The notes: generated from the sequence alone by a model not told the origin. Shown: positions 1 through 10,659, numbered from the stretch's first letter. The stretch: 48,213 nt of DNA from Mesorhizobium sp. LSJC280B00 (GCF_000502835.1 NZ_AYVL01000011.1:1-48213); one strand, 5' to 3'. Translations and numbers: made by a program.

Positions 1-313
1 CGATGTCGGCACCTGGACGTCGCCGGGGGATTTCGGCGACAAGCGCGGCGTCTTCACGCCCTCCTGGTGGAAGCTCAAGGGCTCGCAATACGGTAAGCTG
101 AAGAACTGGCGAATTGCCAATGACGGCACCTATGTCGACGGCCTCAGGATTTCCGAAACCGGCCTCGCCGCACTCGATCTGAAGAGCCATCATTCAATCC
201 GCGTCCGTATCGGCGTCAAGGACGACGCCAAGCGCCCTGGCGGGATCAATATTTTCGGCAAGGGCTTTGGAAATTACGATCAGGACATCCTGCTCAGGAT
301 CAAAACTGGTTGA
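1..313 (+). CDS. 3' end of an unidentified gene (possibly a regulator's C-terminal domain)
   Basis: An open frame enters from the left edge (first full codon at base 2) and ends with TGA at 311-313, giving about 103 residues. The piece is rich in Gly, Trp and charged residues, alternates in a beta-sheet-like way, and ends in a Gly/Phe-rich stretch (GGINIFGKGFGNY) followed by QDI. I have a weak recollection of similar tails in long ArsR-family regulators of rhizobia that sit beside sugar operons. The visible part holds no helix-turn-helix, so this cannot be tested here. Its position directly upstream of the arabinofuranosidase operon would suit a local regulator. That it is coding is fairly sure; what it encodes is not. 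Confidence 0.5.
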   Translation, partial: DVGTWTSPGDFGDKRGVFTPSWWKLKGSQYGKLKNWRIANDGTYVDGLRISETGLAALDLKSHHSIRVRIGVKDDAKRPGGINIFGKGFGNYDQDILLRIKTG

Positions 314-416
314 TATCATGAAACCGGGTTCTGAAGATAACGCAGCAATTTCAACTATCTGGCTTTCTGCTGTGCCAAAGCGTTCGTCTAATTGTCCTAC
401 ATTTGGGTATTTTGGC

Positions 417-2009
<1,593 letters not shown>

Positions 2010-2058
2010 GTTCAGGCGGATCATCGAGAAAGCGCAAACGCTGAGGAGGAGCGTCGAC

Positions 2059-3150
2059 GTGACGGCCGATATCGAGATCAGGAACGTGAGCAAGCAGTTC
2101 GGTGCCATGACGGTGCTGGATCATCTGTCGCTCTCCATAAGGGCACGCGAATTCATCGTGTTCCTGGGCCCGTCCGGCTGCGGAAAATCGACGCTTCTTC
2201 GAATGATTGCCGGGCTCGAAGCTGTCGACAGCGGCGAGATTGCCATCAACAACGAGCGCATCGATCATCTGCCACCGGGCAAGCGCGGCATTGCCATGGT
2301 GTTCCAGTCCTATGCGCTTTATCCGCATATGACGGTGCGCGACAACATGGCCTTCGGCCTTGCGAATATCGGCGTACCAGGCAAGGTCATCGAGGCGCGC
2401 ATCAATGAAGCCGCCCGCATGCTGGAAATGCCGCATCTGCTCGATCGCAAGCCGGGCCAGCTCTCCGGCGGTCAGCGCCAGCGCGTCGCCATCGGCCGTG
2501 CGATCGTCAAGGAGCCGAAGGCCTTTCTGTTCGACGAGCCGCTCTCCAATCTCGATGCCGCGTTGCGCACCCGCACCCGCATCGAGCTTGCCCAGCTTCA
2601 CCAGCGGCTGCAATCGACGATGATCTTCGTCACCCATGATCAGGTCGAGGCAATGACGCTGGCCGACCGCATCGTCGTCATGAACAATCGCAAGATCGAC
2701 CAGATAGGTACCCCGATGGAGATCTACGAGCGCCCGGCGACCAAATTCGTCGCGGGTTTCGTCGGCGCGCCGGCGATGAACTTCGTCGATGCGACGCTTG
2801 ACAGATACGGCAAGAACGCCACGGCCAGGTTTGCGGACGGCGTCTCGGTGCAGACCGAGATCGCCTCCAGCCAACTGACCGATGGCAAGTACACTTTCGG
2901 CATCCGTTCTGAAGACGTGCGCATCGTTGCCGCCGGACAGGGCAATGCCGGCGGCGTGGTCGATGTGCTCGAGCGGCTCGGCGAACGCACCCTGATCTAC
3001 GCGCGGCTGGGCGATGGCCAGCAGATCGTCGGCTCGGATGCCGGCAACAGCCGCGTCGCCGTCGGCGACAGAATCGGGCTCGCCTTTGATGGCCAGAAAT
3101 CGCATCTGTTCAACGAGACCGGCCGCGCCTGGCATGCGAGGGAGGCCTGA
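2059..3150 (+). CDS. Sugar ABC transporter ATP-binding protein (MalK/UgpC type)
   Basis: This 363-residue ATPase energises the importer encoded by the next three genes. It shows Walker A GPSGCGKST at 37-45, signature LSGGQ at 135-139, Walker B FLFDEP at 156-161 and the switch His193. A C-terminal extension of about 130 residues corresponds to the TOBE/MalK-type regulatory region of carbohydrate (CUT1) ATPases. The start is GTG, preceded by GAGGAGGAG. It ends one base before the first permease start, so translation is probably coupled. In many alphaproteobacteria such ATPases can serve several importers, so it might also power the third sugar operon here, whose ATPase is not visible. Confidence 0.93.
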   Translation: MTADIEIRNVSKQFGAMTVLDHLSLSIRAREFIVFLGPSGCGKSTLLRMIAGLEAVDSGEIAINNERIDHLPPGKRGIAMVFQSYALYPHMTVRDNMAFGLANIGVPGKVIEARINEAARMLEMPHLLDRKPGQLSGGQRQRVAIGRAIVKEPKAFLFDEPLSNLDAALRTRTRIELAQLHQRLQSTMIFVTHDQVEAMTLADRIVVMNNRKIDQIGTPMEIYERPATKFVAGFVGAPAMNFVDATLDRYGKNATARFADGVSVQTEIASSQLTDGKYTFGIRSEDVRIVAAGQGNAGGVVDVLERLGERTLIYARLGDGQQIVGSDAGNSRVAVGDRIGLAFDGQKSHLFNETGRAWHAREA

Positions 3151-3151
3151 G

Positions 3152-4087
3152 ATGGCTGACCGGCTGGCGATGTCCCCGACCGCGACGCTTGCTGTCGGCG
3201 TCAGAGCCCCTACCGCCGACATCTATGCGCCGCAATGGCGAAACGTCATTTTCGTTGCGCCATTCTTGTTCTTCTTCACCACGCTGCTGCTCTTCCCGCT
3301 GCTCTGGGGGATGTGGCTGAGTTTCCACAAGGCCGACACGTTTTCGTCCGGAAATTTTGTCGGTCTCGGCAATTACGCCAGGCTGTATCACGACAAGGTC
3401 TTCCTGCAATCGATCTGGAACACCTTCTATTTCGTGCTTCTGACGGTGCCGACGCTGGCGCTGATCGGCCTTTTCCTGGCGCTTTGCCTCAACCGCCGCA
3501 CGCGCACTGCCGCGGTTTTGCGGACGCTGTTCTTTTCCTCGTCGGTGCTATCGGTCACCATCGTCACGCTGATCTGGCGCATCGTCTTCATTCCGAATGT
3601 CGGCCTGTTGTCGACGATCTACGGATGGTTCGGCGCAACGGCTCCGGCCTTCATTTCCGATCCCAGCCTGGCGATGGTCGGCATCGCCATTGCCACCATC
3701 TGGTGGTGTATCGGCCTGCCGATGATGCTCTTTCTCTCGGCGCTCCAGCAGATTCCACAGGATATTTACGAGGCGGCAGCGCTGGACAATGCCAATCGCT
3801 GGCAGACGCTACGCTCGATCACGCTGCCGTCGATCAAGCGGACCTTCATCCTGGTGATCATCATCCAGATCGTGCTGCAATTCCAGCTCTTCGGCCAGGC
3901 CTGGCTGATGACGCGCGGCGGTCCGAACAACCTGACCAAGCCGATCGTGCTCTACATCTACGATACCGCATTCCGTCGCTGGGATCTCGGCCTGGGCGCC
4001 GCTGCATCGGAAATCCTGTTCATCCTCATCCTGGTCGCGGCCATGGCCCAGTACCTGGTGACACGCAGCAGGGGAGACCAGGCATGA
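3152..4087 (+). CDS. Sugar ABC transporter permease (MalF/LacF type)
   Basis: A 311-residue inner-membrane protein with about six hydrophobic helices. It has the binding-protein-dependent permease EAA loop (EAAALDNAN...LPSIK) in its second half, which docks the ATPase. The chosen ATG at 3152 follows GGAGG and starts one base after the upstream stop; a longer frame reaches back into the ATPase gene but lacks support. A polar N-terminus of about 30 residues precedes the first helix. It overlaps the next permease by ATGA. It should pair with that permease to form the channel for arabinose-containing sugars. Confidence 0.93.
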   Translation: MADRLAMSPTATLAVGVRAPTADIYAPQWRNVIFVAPFLFFFTTLLLFPLLWGMWLSFHKADTFSSGNFVGLGNYARLYHDKVFLQSIWNTFYFVLLTVPTLALIGLFLALCLNRRTRTAAVLRTLFFSSSVLSVTIVTLIWRIVFIPNVGLLSTIYGWFGATAPAFISDPSLAMVGIAIATIWWCIGLPMMLFLSALQQIPQDIYEAAALDNANRWQTLRSITLPSIKRTFILVIIIQIVLQFQLFGQAWLMTRGGPNNLTKPIVLYIYDTAFRRWDLGLGAAASEILFILILVAAMAQYLVTRSRGDQA

Positions 4088-4932
4088 GCGCCACAGCAGC
4101 TTCCATCAAGGGCCGGGCATTTGGCGACCATTTGTTATTGGCCCTGGTCATCCTGCTTTCGATCGTCATGATCGCGCCGGTTCTGTGGGTCATCGGCCTG
4201 TCACTCAAGGACAATACGGAGCTGATGGCCGATCCGAATTCGGTGTTTCACGCGCCCTATACGCTGAAGAACTACATCAACACCGTCGGCACCTCGTCGG
4301 TGTTCATCTGGGTGCGCAACAGCATCATCGTCTCGGGCGGATTGACGCTCGGCACGTTGATCCTGTCGTCGCTCGCCGGCTACGGTTTTGCACGGCTGAA
4401 TTTCCCCGGCCGAGACGTGCTGTTCGTGATCGTGCTGTTCGGTCTGGCGGTCCCGGAACAGGCCGTGCTTGTCGCCCGTCACCAGATCTTCAGCATGCTG
4501 AAGTTCCACAACACCTATCAAGGGCTCATTCTGCCGGGCCTTTCGGCTCCGTTCGGTGTCTTCCTGATGACCCAGTATTTCAAGGCCATCCCGAAGGAGC
4601 TGGACGAAGCCGCCATGCTCGATAACGCCAGCCGGCTCAGAATTTTCTGGAAGGTGCTTCTGCCGCTCACGCTGCCTGCGCAGGCGACGCTCGGCATCTT
4701 CACCTTTCTCGGCGCCTGGAACGACTACTTCTGGCCGCTGATTTCGGCGACGAAGAAGGACATGTTCACGCTGACGGTCGGCATGGCCTCGACCCAGACC
4801 AACTTCGCCCAGTCCGAAGGCATCGGCTTCCTGATGGCGCAGGCGGTGTTCGCCGGTGCACCGATCCTGATCGTCTACCTGTTCTTCCAGAAATACATCG
4901 TCACGGCGGTCTCCGGCGCTGCGGTGAGATAA
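4084..4932 (+). CDS. Sugar ABC transporter permease (MalG/LacG type)
   Basis: A 282-residue six-helix inner-membrane permease and the partner of the preceding gene, with which it overlaps by four bases (ATGA). The EAA loop reads DEAAMLDNAS followed by LPLTLPA, typical of the MalG side. The WNDYFWPL segment near the last helices is characteristic of CUT1 permeases. A gap of 94 bases separates it from the binding-protein gene, which has its own strong ribosome-binding site. Confidence 0.93.
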   Translation: MSATAASIKGRAFGDHLLLALVILLSIVMIAPVLWVIGLSLKDNTELMADPNSVFHAPYTLKNYINTVGTSSVFIWVRNSIIVSGGLTLGTLILSSLAGYGFARLNFPGRDVLFVIVLFGLAVPEQAVLVARHQIFSMLKFHNTYQGLILPGLSAPFGVFLMTQYFKAIPKELDEAAMLDNASRLRIFWKVLLPLTLPAQATLGIFTFLGAWNDYFWPLISATKKDMFTLTVGMASTQTNFAQSEGIGFLMAQAVFAGAPILIVYLFFQKYIVTAVSGAAVR

Positions 4933-5026
4933 CGAAGATTGCCTGACGGCCGGGGGAATGCGCAGCAATTGAAGCACGAAAGCCAATCCAGGGTGGAGCG
5001 GCGGAAACTCAGTAGGAGGAACTGAT

Positions 5027-6346
5027 ATGAAACTGAAGAAAATACTGTTTGCCGCAGTTTCTGCGGGCGCAATGATGCTCGCAGCTCCAAGCTTCGCGGC
5101 CACGGAACTGAGCGTGCAGCGCTTTTTCGGCGCCTGCGATGCCGATTTCGGCACCAATACCGATGCCACCAAGGCCGTTGGCGAATGCGGCATCATCACC
5201 TCGCTGATCAACAAGTTCAACGCCGACAATCCCGATGTCCACGTCAACGTCACCACCGTGGAATGGCCCGGCTATGATCAGCTGACCGCGCAGTTCGCTT
5301 CAGGCGACGCTCCGGACATCGTCACGATCCATGAATCCGTACTGTCGGATTATCAGTCGAAGGGCCTGTTGATGCCGCTCGACGATCTCTTGAAGTCGGT
5401 CGGCGTGACACCCGACGCCTTCACCGATGCGGCGCGCAATGGCGCCACCAAAGACGGCAAGATCTACGGCCTGCCGATCGACAGCTGGACGATGCTCTAT
5501 CACGTCAACATGGATCTTTTCAAACAAGCCGGCCTGGTCAATGCCGACGGCACGCCGATTTTTCCAAAGTCGCCCGAGGAACTGCTCGCCCAGGCCGAAC
5601 AGTTCAAGCAGAAGACGGGCAAGCCTTATTTCGTCCAGAACCTGACCAATGAGACTGCACTCTACACACGCAACCTCTACACCTATCTTTTCCAGCAGGA
5701 TTCCGATTTCTTCGCCGATCCGAAGCATGTGAAGTTGAATACGCCGGAAGCCAAGAAGGTCGTCGAGATGTACAAGGCGATCTTCGAGAAGGGCTACACC
5801 ACCAAGGATCTCGACTATGGCGGCTCGATCAACGCCTTCCTTGCAGGCGAGGGTGGCGTCCACCTTAACGGCACCTGGGTGGTCGGCGATTACAACGCCC
5901 AGTCCGAGACCAAGGGTACGGCGCTCAACAAGGGCGGCTATGCGGTCTATCCGTATCCGCAGCTGTTTGGCGGCGCCCACGCGCAATATGCCGACGGCCA
6001 CACTTGGGCCGTTTCGCAGAAAGACCGCACGCCTGAACAGATCGCGGCTATCGGTAAATTCCTGAAGTTCTTCGCCGACAACGACTTCGAATGGTCGCGC
6101 ACCGGCCACTTGCCGGCCTATAAGGCCGTGATCACCTCGGACGCCTTCAAGGCACTGCCGCATCGCAACACGATCTCTGCGGTCGCCGATCTCGGCAGGC
6201 CGCTGCCGTCCGCCGTACAGCGTCAGTTTGCGATCCAGGACATTATCGGCGAAGAGATGAGTGCAGCAATCAGTGGCCAGAAGGACGTCGACACCGCCCT
6301 TGCCGACATGGAAAGCCGCGTCAACGAATTGCTCGCCAACATTTGA
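5027..6346 (+). CDS. Sugar ABC transporter substrate-binding protein (arabino-oligosaccharide importer)
   Basis: A 439-residue periplasmic solute-binding protein of the extracellular family 1 type. A Sec signal peptide (charged MKLKK, hydrophobic stretch, cleavage near PSFA-A at about residue 25) is evident. Two cysteines in the mature N-terminal region (FGACDAD and GECGII) could form a disulfide. The start ATG follows TAGGAGGAACTGAT. It is the last gene of the arabinofuranosidase operon and is followed by an intrinsic terminator. Placing the binding protein last is unusual, since it often comes first or early. Substrate is inferred from the GH51 gene. Confidence 0.92.
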   Translation: MKLKKILFAAVSAGAMMLAAPSFAATELSVQRFFGACDADFGTNTDATKAVGECGIITSLINKFNADNPDVHVNVTTVEWPGYDQLTAQFASGDAPDIVTIHESVLSDYQSKGLLMPLDDLLKSVGVTPDAFTDAARNGATKDGKIYGLPIDSWTMLYHVNMDLFKQAGLVNADGTPIFPKSPEELLAQAEQFKQKTGKPYFVQNLTNETALYTRNLYTYLFQQDSDFFADPKHVKLNTPEAKKVVEMYKAIFEKGYTTKDLDYGGSINAFLAGEGGVHLNGTWVVGDYNAQSETKGTALNKGGYAVYPYPQLFGGAHAQYADGHTWAVSQKDRTPEQIAAIGKFLKFFADNDFEWSRTGHLPAYKAVITSDAFKALPHRNTISAVADLGRPLPSAVQRQFAIQDIIGEEMSAAISGQKDVDTALADMESRVNELLANI

Positions 6347-6376
6347 CCACGGGTTCGAAAGGCCCTCCCAAGGCCC

Positions 6377-6405
6377 CCCGCGGCTGGAAACGGCCGCGGG
6401 TTTTT
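6377..6405 (+). terminator. Rho-independent terminator of the arabinofuranosidase operon
   Basis: A perfect 8-bp GC stem (CCCGCGGC at 6377-6384 with GCCGCGGG at 6393-6400) encloses an 8-base loop and is followed immediately by five T. It lies 30 bases after the binding-protein stop codon. On the other strand no T run follows, so it is not an evident terminator for minE. Confidence 0.85.
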
Positions 6406-6527
6406 GGTGAGGCAGTGATTACTGTCCTCGAATTGCGAGACTTGCCGGTGGCAACCGGCTCAAGCACGCCAACCACGGCGCCGCAACCTCGGCAGCAGCC
6501 GACGCAAGCCCTGGCCGGAGGATTCCG

Positions 6528-6800
6528 TTAGAACGCCGCGGCCATGGGCATTGCGACCTTGTTGGGAATCTGGATGTCGATCTCCAATCTCGACGTCGTT
6601 TCGCCGTGATCCATGCTCACCTGCAGGAAATCCTGGTCGACCTGAACATGCCGGGCGATCACCGCCATGATCTCCTCGCGCAACACCGAGACGAGATCGG
6701 GCTGGTTGCGGCTTCGACGCTCGTAAGCCAACAGCAGTTGCAAGCGTTCGCGCGCCACCGGCGCGCTGCCGCGGCGCTTGAAGATATCGAGCAGGTTCAT
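6528..6800 (-). CDS. minE: Cell division topological specificity factor MinE
   Basis: A 90-residue protein. The N-terminal MinD-binding, membrane-targeting segment (MNLLDIFKRR, then ARERLQLLLAYER) and the C-terminal topological domain (DLVSVLREEI onward) match MinE. It stimulates MinD ATPase and drives oscillation so that division occurs at midcell. Its start overlaps the minD stop by ATGA, indicating coupled translation. Length is normal. Confidence 0.96.
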   Translation of the reverse strand: MNLLDIFKRRGSAPVARERLQLLLAYERRSRNQPDLVSVLREEIMAVIARHVQVDQDFLQVSMDHGETTSRLEIDIQIPNKVAMPMAAAF

Positions 6801-7612
6801 GCTGCCCTCCTTCCCAACAGCCGGTCGAGGAGGCCCCTCCGCTCGAAAGGCAGAATGACCGGCAGGTCCTCGCCCTCGAGTCTTCTTGCCGCGTCGATAT
6901 AGGCGCGTGCGGCGGGGTTGGTGTTTTCGCTGAGCGTAACCGGCGCGCCCACATTGGATGCGCGCAGCACGTCCTGGCTCTCGGGAATTATTCCCAGCAA
7001 GGGCGTCGACAGGATCTCGAGCACGTCATCGATGCTCAGCATCTCGCCGCGGGCAGCGCGCGCAGCATCGTAGCGTGTGACGAGCACGTGTTTGACAATC
7101 GATTCACCTTGCTCGGCTTTCATCGTTCTGGAGTCGAGCAGGCCGATGATGCGATCGGAATCGCGGACCGAGCTCACTTCCGGGTTGGTGACGATTACCG
7201 CCTCGTCGGCAAAGCGCATGGCAAGTTGCGCGCCCCGCTCTATGCCGGCCGGGCTGTCGCAGAAGACGTAGTCGAAAACGGAGCGCAGCTTGTCGATGAC
7301 GTCGGCGACGCCTTCCTCGGTGAGAGCATCCTTGTCGCGCGTTTGCGAGGCCGGCAGCAGGAACAGCGTTTCGAGTCGCTTGTCACGGATCAGCGCCTGC
7401 GAAAGCTTGGCGGTTCCCTGAATGACGTTGACGATATCGAAAACAACGCGCCGCTCGGCACCCATGATCAGATCGAGGTTGCGCAGGCCGACGTCGAAAT
7501 CGACGAGAGCCACCCGCTTGCCGGTTTTCGCGACCGCGGCGCCGAGAGCGGCCGTCGAGGTCGTCTTGCCGACACCCCCTTTGCCGGATGTGACAACCAC
7601 TACCTTGCCCAT
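6797..7612 (-). CDS. minD: Septum-site determining ATPase MinD
   Basis: A 271-residue P-loop ATPase of the ParA/MinD class, with deviant Walker A KGGVGKTT at residues 11-18 and a C-terminal amphipathic helix (RRGLLDRLLGRR) for membrane binding. It recruits MinC to the membrane and is displaced by MinE. The start at MGKVVVV is chosen because GGAGG lies just upstream and homologues begin there; the open frame extends much further upstream into minC but without support. It lies 19 bases after minC and overlaps minE by four bases. Confidence 0.97.
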   Translation of the reverse strand: MGKVVVVTSGKGGVGKTTSTAALGAAVAKTGKRVALVDFDVGLRNLDLIMGAERRVVFDIVNVIQGTAKLSQALIRDKRLETLFLLPASQTRDKDALTEEGVADVIDKLRSVFDYVFCDSPAGIERGAQLAMRFADEAVIVTNPEVSSVRDSDRIIGLLDSRTMKAEQGESIVKHVLVTRYDAARAARGEMLSIDDVLEILSTPLLGIIPESQDVLRASNVGAPVTLSENTNPAARAYIDAARRLEGEDLPVILPFERRGLLDRLLGRRAA

Positions 7613-7631
7613 ATTTGTGCCTCCAATGTTG

Positions 7632-8351
7632 TTAGTTGAGCGGTGCGACGCAAAGTGCGCCGTCCTCGAGAAAGGCCTGTACCGGCCTTCCTCGCGAGGA
7701 GGCGTCCATCTCCTCGGCAGTGCGGTACCAGCCGTCCACCGCCAGAAGTTCGGCTTCGTTTTTCCGGCAAAAGATGCGAGCCGCGGAATTTCCCGTGGCG
7801 CCGGCGAACGCACGTCCACGCAGCGTGCCGTAGACGTGGATCGATCCTCCGGCGATGATCTCGGAACCGGAACTGACGGAGCCGACAATGACCACATCGC
7901 CATCGGGATGAAAGATCGACTGGCCGGAGCGGATCGGTGCCTTGATCATCAATGAGTTCGGCGCCTGCGGCTCTTCCGTCTTGGCCTCAGCTGCGGCCTT
8001 CGGGTGCGGCTGCACGTAAAGCGCGTCGGCGGTGGCCTCCTTGGCGCCAACGAGGAGCGGCGGCAGATCGGCATCGAGAGCTACATTGCCATCGGCCTCG
8101 ATCGCGTAGATGCGAATCCCGCGCTCCGCGAGTTGTAAGACCAGATCCCGCATCTCGCCCACCTCGGGCTTGAGTATATTCAGATCGAGCACGACCGGGC
8201 GGCCGGCAAAGAAGCCGGGAGAGTTTTCGGTCCAGTGATCGAGGCTTTGCAGCCATTCCCCTAGCGGGGCCTCAGGGGTGAGGGTGAAGGCTACAAACGA
8301 GCGCGCTCGAAAGCGTATGGACTTGTTTTGGATGGGAGCGACGCAGGTCAC
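7632..8351 (-). CDS. minC: Septum-site determining protein MinC
   Basis: A 239-residue inhibitor of FtsZ polymerisation. The N-terminal domain (residues 1 to about 105, with FFAGRPVVLDL) and the C-terminal beta-helix domain (about 135-235, with SGQSIFHPDGDVVIVGSVSS and GTLRGRAFAG) are both clear, joined by a Pro/Ala/Glu-rich linker. The start is GTG at 8351 without a strong ribosome-binding site, so a nearby alternative is possible. It is first in the minCDE operon, and the promoter should lie in 8352-8420. Confidence 0.95.
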   Translation of the reverse strand: MTCVAPIQNKSIRFRARSFVAFTLTPEAPLGEWLQSLDHWTENSPGFFAGRPVVLDLNILKPEVGEMRDLVLQLAERGIRIYAIEADGNVALDADLPPLLVGAKEATADALYVQPHPKAAAEAKTEEPQAPNSLMIKAPIRSGQSIFHPDGDVVIVGSVSSGSEIIAGGSIHVYGTLRGRAFAGATGNSAARIFCRKNEAELLAVDGWYRTAEEMDASSRGRPVQAFLEDGALCVAPLN

Positions 8352-8589
8352 AGAGGCGAGTCCTTACTGATTGGTTAAGGCTAGCCCGGCATGGTTAACG
8401 AAAAGTTAATGGCGGCTTCCCGAGGCGTTGGCGGAGGCATTCTTTTTGCCCCTGATCGCCCCGCCGGCGCCCTGCTTCCGATGCACGACGAGGTCCTCCT
8501 CGCGGCTGCCTGGAGGCGCCTCCAGTTCACGAGGTCGGCCGACCGGTATATTGTTGCCGGAATGCCGGGCCTATTAAGGAGTTATCGAT
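8352..8589. promoter_or_regulatory. Divergent intergenic region between minC and a hydrolase gene
   Basis: This 238-base gap should carry the minC promoter (leftward) and that of the hydrolase (rightward). A GAGTC site at 8358-8362, matching the CcrM recognition sequence GANTC, lies 7 bases upstream of the minC start. The stretch 8370-8410 is relatively AT-rich, with two GTTAA motifs. AAGGAG at 8576-8581 is the hydrolase ribosome-binding site. No confident -35/-10 pair is seen. Confidence 0.35.
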
Positions 8590-9450
8590 TTGACAAGCGT
8601 TGCCAAGGGGCCTGTCGCGGATCGCGGTCGCGCTACCTATGACCTTGGCGCGACCGCCATCTTTGCTTCCAAATCAGACCCGCGCTTTCACTATTGCCTG
8701 TATGTGCCTCCCGCGGTTGGGGAAGGGGCCAAAGTCGATCTGATGGTTGCTGTCCATGGCACCGGCCGCACCTCTTTTCTTGGATTCCGCGATGCGTTTT
8801 CCGAGTTCGGACGCTGGAACGGCTGCGCCGTTTTGTGTCCGCTGTTTCCAATCGGCGTTCTCGGGGATGATGCCCGCAGCGGATACAAATATTTGCTCGA
8901 GGGCAACATACGCTACGATCAGGTGCTGCTCGCCATGGTTGAGGAGGTCAGCGCCAAATACAGTCAGGATTGGAGCCGGTTTGCCATGTTCGGATTTTCC
9001 GGCGGCGGGCATTTCACGCATCGTTTTGCTATCCTGCATCCCGACAGGCTCTGGGCGGCCTCAATCGGCGCGCCAGGCTCGGTGACCTTGCTCGATCCGA
9101 CGCGTGACTGGTGGGTGGGCATTCGCGATCTGCCGGAGAAGTTCGGCATCACCTTCGATGCCGCAGCGCTGGCAAAAGTGCCTTTCCAGATGATCGTCGG
9201 CGACGCTGACCTGGAGACTTGGGAGATCACTCATGTCCAAGGCAGCACCCATTGGATGCCGGGCGCCAACGATGCGGGGCGAACACGGCCGGAACGCCTC
9301 ATGGCATTGTGTCGATCGTTCGAGGAGGCGGGGGCGCGCGTGCGCTTCGATTTGCTGCCAGGCGTATCTCATGAACGGGATGCGGTTCTCGATTCGGTCA
9401 AGGATTTCCTCGCCCAACAACTCAAGGAACGAGGGAATGCCTCACGATAA
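8590..9450 (+). CDS. Alpha/beta hydrolase (esterase or depolymerase-like)
   Basis: A 286-residue single-domain alpha/beta hydrolase. The oxyanion-hole region is VHGTG at 55-59 and the nucleophile elbow GFSGGG puts the catalytic serine at 137. The likely acid is Asp205 in VGDAD and the likely His is 261 in GVSHE. No signal peptide or membrane segment is visible, so it is probably cytoplasmic. It starts with TTG after AAGGAG. The fold resembles PHB-depolymerase/acetyl-xylan-esterase-like proteins, but the substrate cannot be read. It stands between the min operon and the polysaccharide genes, convergent with a glycosyltransferase, so a role in deacylating a surface polymer is possible but unproven. 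Confidence 0.8.
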   Translation: MTSVAKGPVADRGRATYDLGATAIFASKSDPRFHYCLYVPPAVGEGAKVDLMVAVHGTGRTSFLGFRDAFSEFGRWNGCAVLCPLFPIGVLGDDARSGYKYLLEGNIRYDQVLLAMVEEVSAKYSQDWSRFAMFGFSGGGHFTHRFAILHPDRLWAASIGAPGSVTLLDPTRDWWVGIRDLPEKFGITFDAAALAKVPFQMIVGDADLETWEITHVQGSTHWMPGANDAGRTRPERLMALCRSFEEAGARVRFDLLPGVSHERDAVLDSVKDFLAQQLKERGNASR

Positions 9451-9544
9451 ATTCGTTGCGCCCCAGCCCGTGAAGAGATTATCGCAATCAAAGCCCGACC
9501 ACGTCGACCGCATCCAACCGCGATCTGCTGGCAGTGCGTAACGA

Positions 9545-10651
9545 CTAGAGCAACGCTTCGTATTGATCGCCAATCTTGTCGACTGTGAAATCCGCCGCCC
9601 TGTTTTTCAGCACGGCAGCAGGGGTGGGGTGGTCCAGCATCTCGGCCATCGCCTTCGCCAGGGCCGCGGCGTCACCGACCGGCACCAAGGTGCCGAAACG
9701 GCCGTCAGCGAGTATTTCGCGCGGGCCATGCGGAGCATCGGTGGAGATTACGGGGACACCGGCGGCCATGGCCTCGACCAAGACGTTGCCAAAGCCTTCG
9801 CTCGTGGATGTAAGGACGAACAGATCGGCTGCGGCGTAACAGGCTGCGGGATCGTTGACGTAGCCGGCAAAGAGTACGTCCTGGCCAATGCCGATCTGCT
9901 CGGCACAGGCGTGCAATTCGGCAGCCAGCGGACCTTCGCCGAAGATGACAAGCCGGGCAGGGCGGCCGGCGCGCAGGGCAGCGAAGGCCCGCAGCAAAGT
10001 CCGGTGGTCCTTGACCGGCACCAGGCGTCCGGCGGTGGCGATGACCGGGCCATCGCCCATCGCCGCCAACGCTGCCTGCCAGGCATAGGAATTCCCCTGC
10101 GGTGCTTCAGCCGGCGGCAGCGGGTTGTTGATGACGACAACCTTCGATTCGGGGAAGCCGCGGGCGATGATGTCACGGCCGACACCCGCTGAAACGGCGA
10201 TGGCTTTGGTTGCGCGCGCTGCAACCAGCGCGGAAAGCCAGATCGCCAGCCTCGCGCCGAGGCCGCTGGCAGGCAGCGATGCGGCGGCATGGAAGCTTGG
10301 AAAGAATTTTGCCCGGCTTCTGGCCAACATGAGTGACAGCGCCATCACCAGATTGGCGAATTCCGGGGCGCTATAGACCGCATCAGGATCAAGGCGGCGG
10401 AACAAATTTGCGCTTCGCGCGATGCCTTTCAGCGTCGCCGACTTGGCGTAACCCTCGCCGCGCAAGAGAAGGCCGAAGTCGACCAGATGAACGGCAGCGG
10501 AACGCAGCGCGGCGTTAGGGCCTTCCGCGTTCCAGGTAAAAAGCGTGACCTCGTGGCCACGCGACGCCAGTTCATTTGCCATCAGGACGAAAACACGTTC
10601 GGCGCCGCCGCCCCTCAGGCTGGCGATGTGGAAAACGATGCGCTTCGCCAT
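9545..10651 (-). CDS. Glycosyltransferase family 4
   Basis: A 368-residue GT-B glycosyltransferase. The N-terminal domain opens with the nucleotide-sugar-enzyme motif SLRGGGAERV at 11-20. The C-terminal domain has GRLVPVKD near 208 and the E-x7-E motif (Glu285 and Glu293 in EGFGNVLVE). It should transfer a sugar from a nucleotide donor with retention to the lipid-linked repeat unit at the cytoplasmic membrane face. The start at MAKRIVF is chosen because the GT-B fold begins there; longer frames run into the upstream gene. It follows the Wzz-type gene by 8 bases. Donor and acceptor are unknown. Confidence 0.9.
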   Translation of the reverse strand: MAKRIVFHIASLRGGGAERVFVLMANELASRGHEVTLFTWNAEGPNAALRSAAVHLVDFGLLLRGEGYAKSATLKGIARSANLFRRLDPDAVYSAPEFANLVMALSLMLARSRAKFFPSFHAAASLPASGLGARLAIWLSALVAARATKAIAVSAGVGRDIIARGFPESKVVVINNPLPPAEAPQGNSYAWQAALAAMGDGPVIATAGRLVPVKDHRTLLRAFAALRAGRPARLVIFGEGPLAAELHACAEQIGIGQDVLFAGYVNDPAACYAAADLFVLTSTSEGFGNVLVEAMAAGVPVISTDAPHGPREILADGRFGTLVPVGDAAALAKAMAEMLDHPTPAAVLKNRAADFTVDKIGDQYEALL

Positions 10652-10659
10652 GCCTTGCT

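Noticed and set aside
3235..4083. Upstream extension of the second permease frame through the first permease gene
   Set aside because: The reading frame is open by chance; the real permease starts at ATG 4084 in an ATGA overlap, and the upstream translation is Arg/His-rich.
8391..8642. Plus-strand frame of 83 codons upstream of the hydrolase
   Set aside because: It overlaps the hydrolase start in another frame and has no ribosome-binding site; the region is better explained as divergent promoters.
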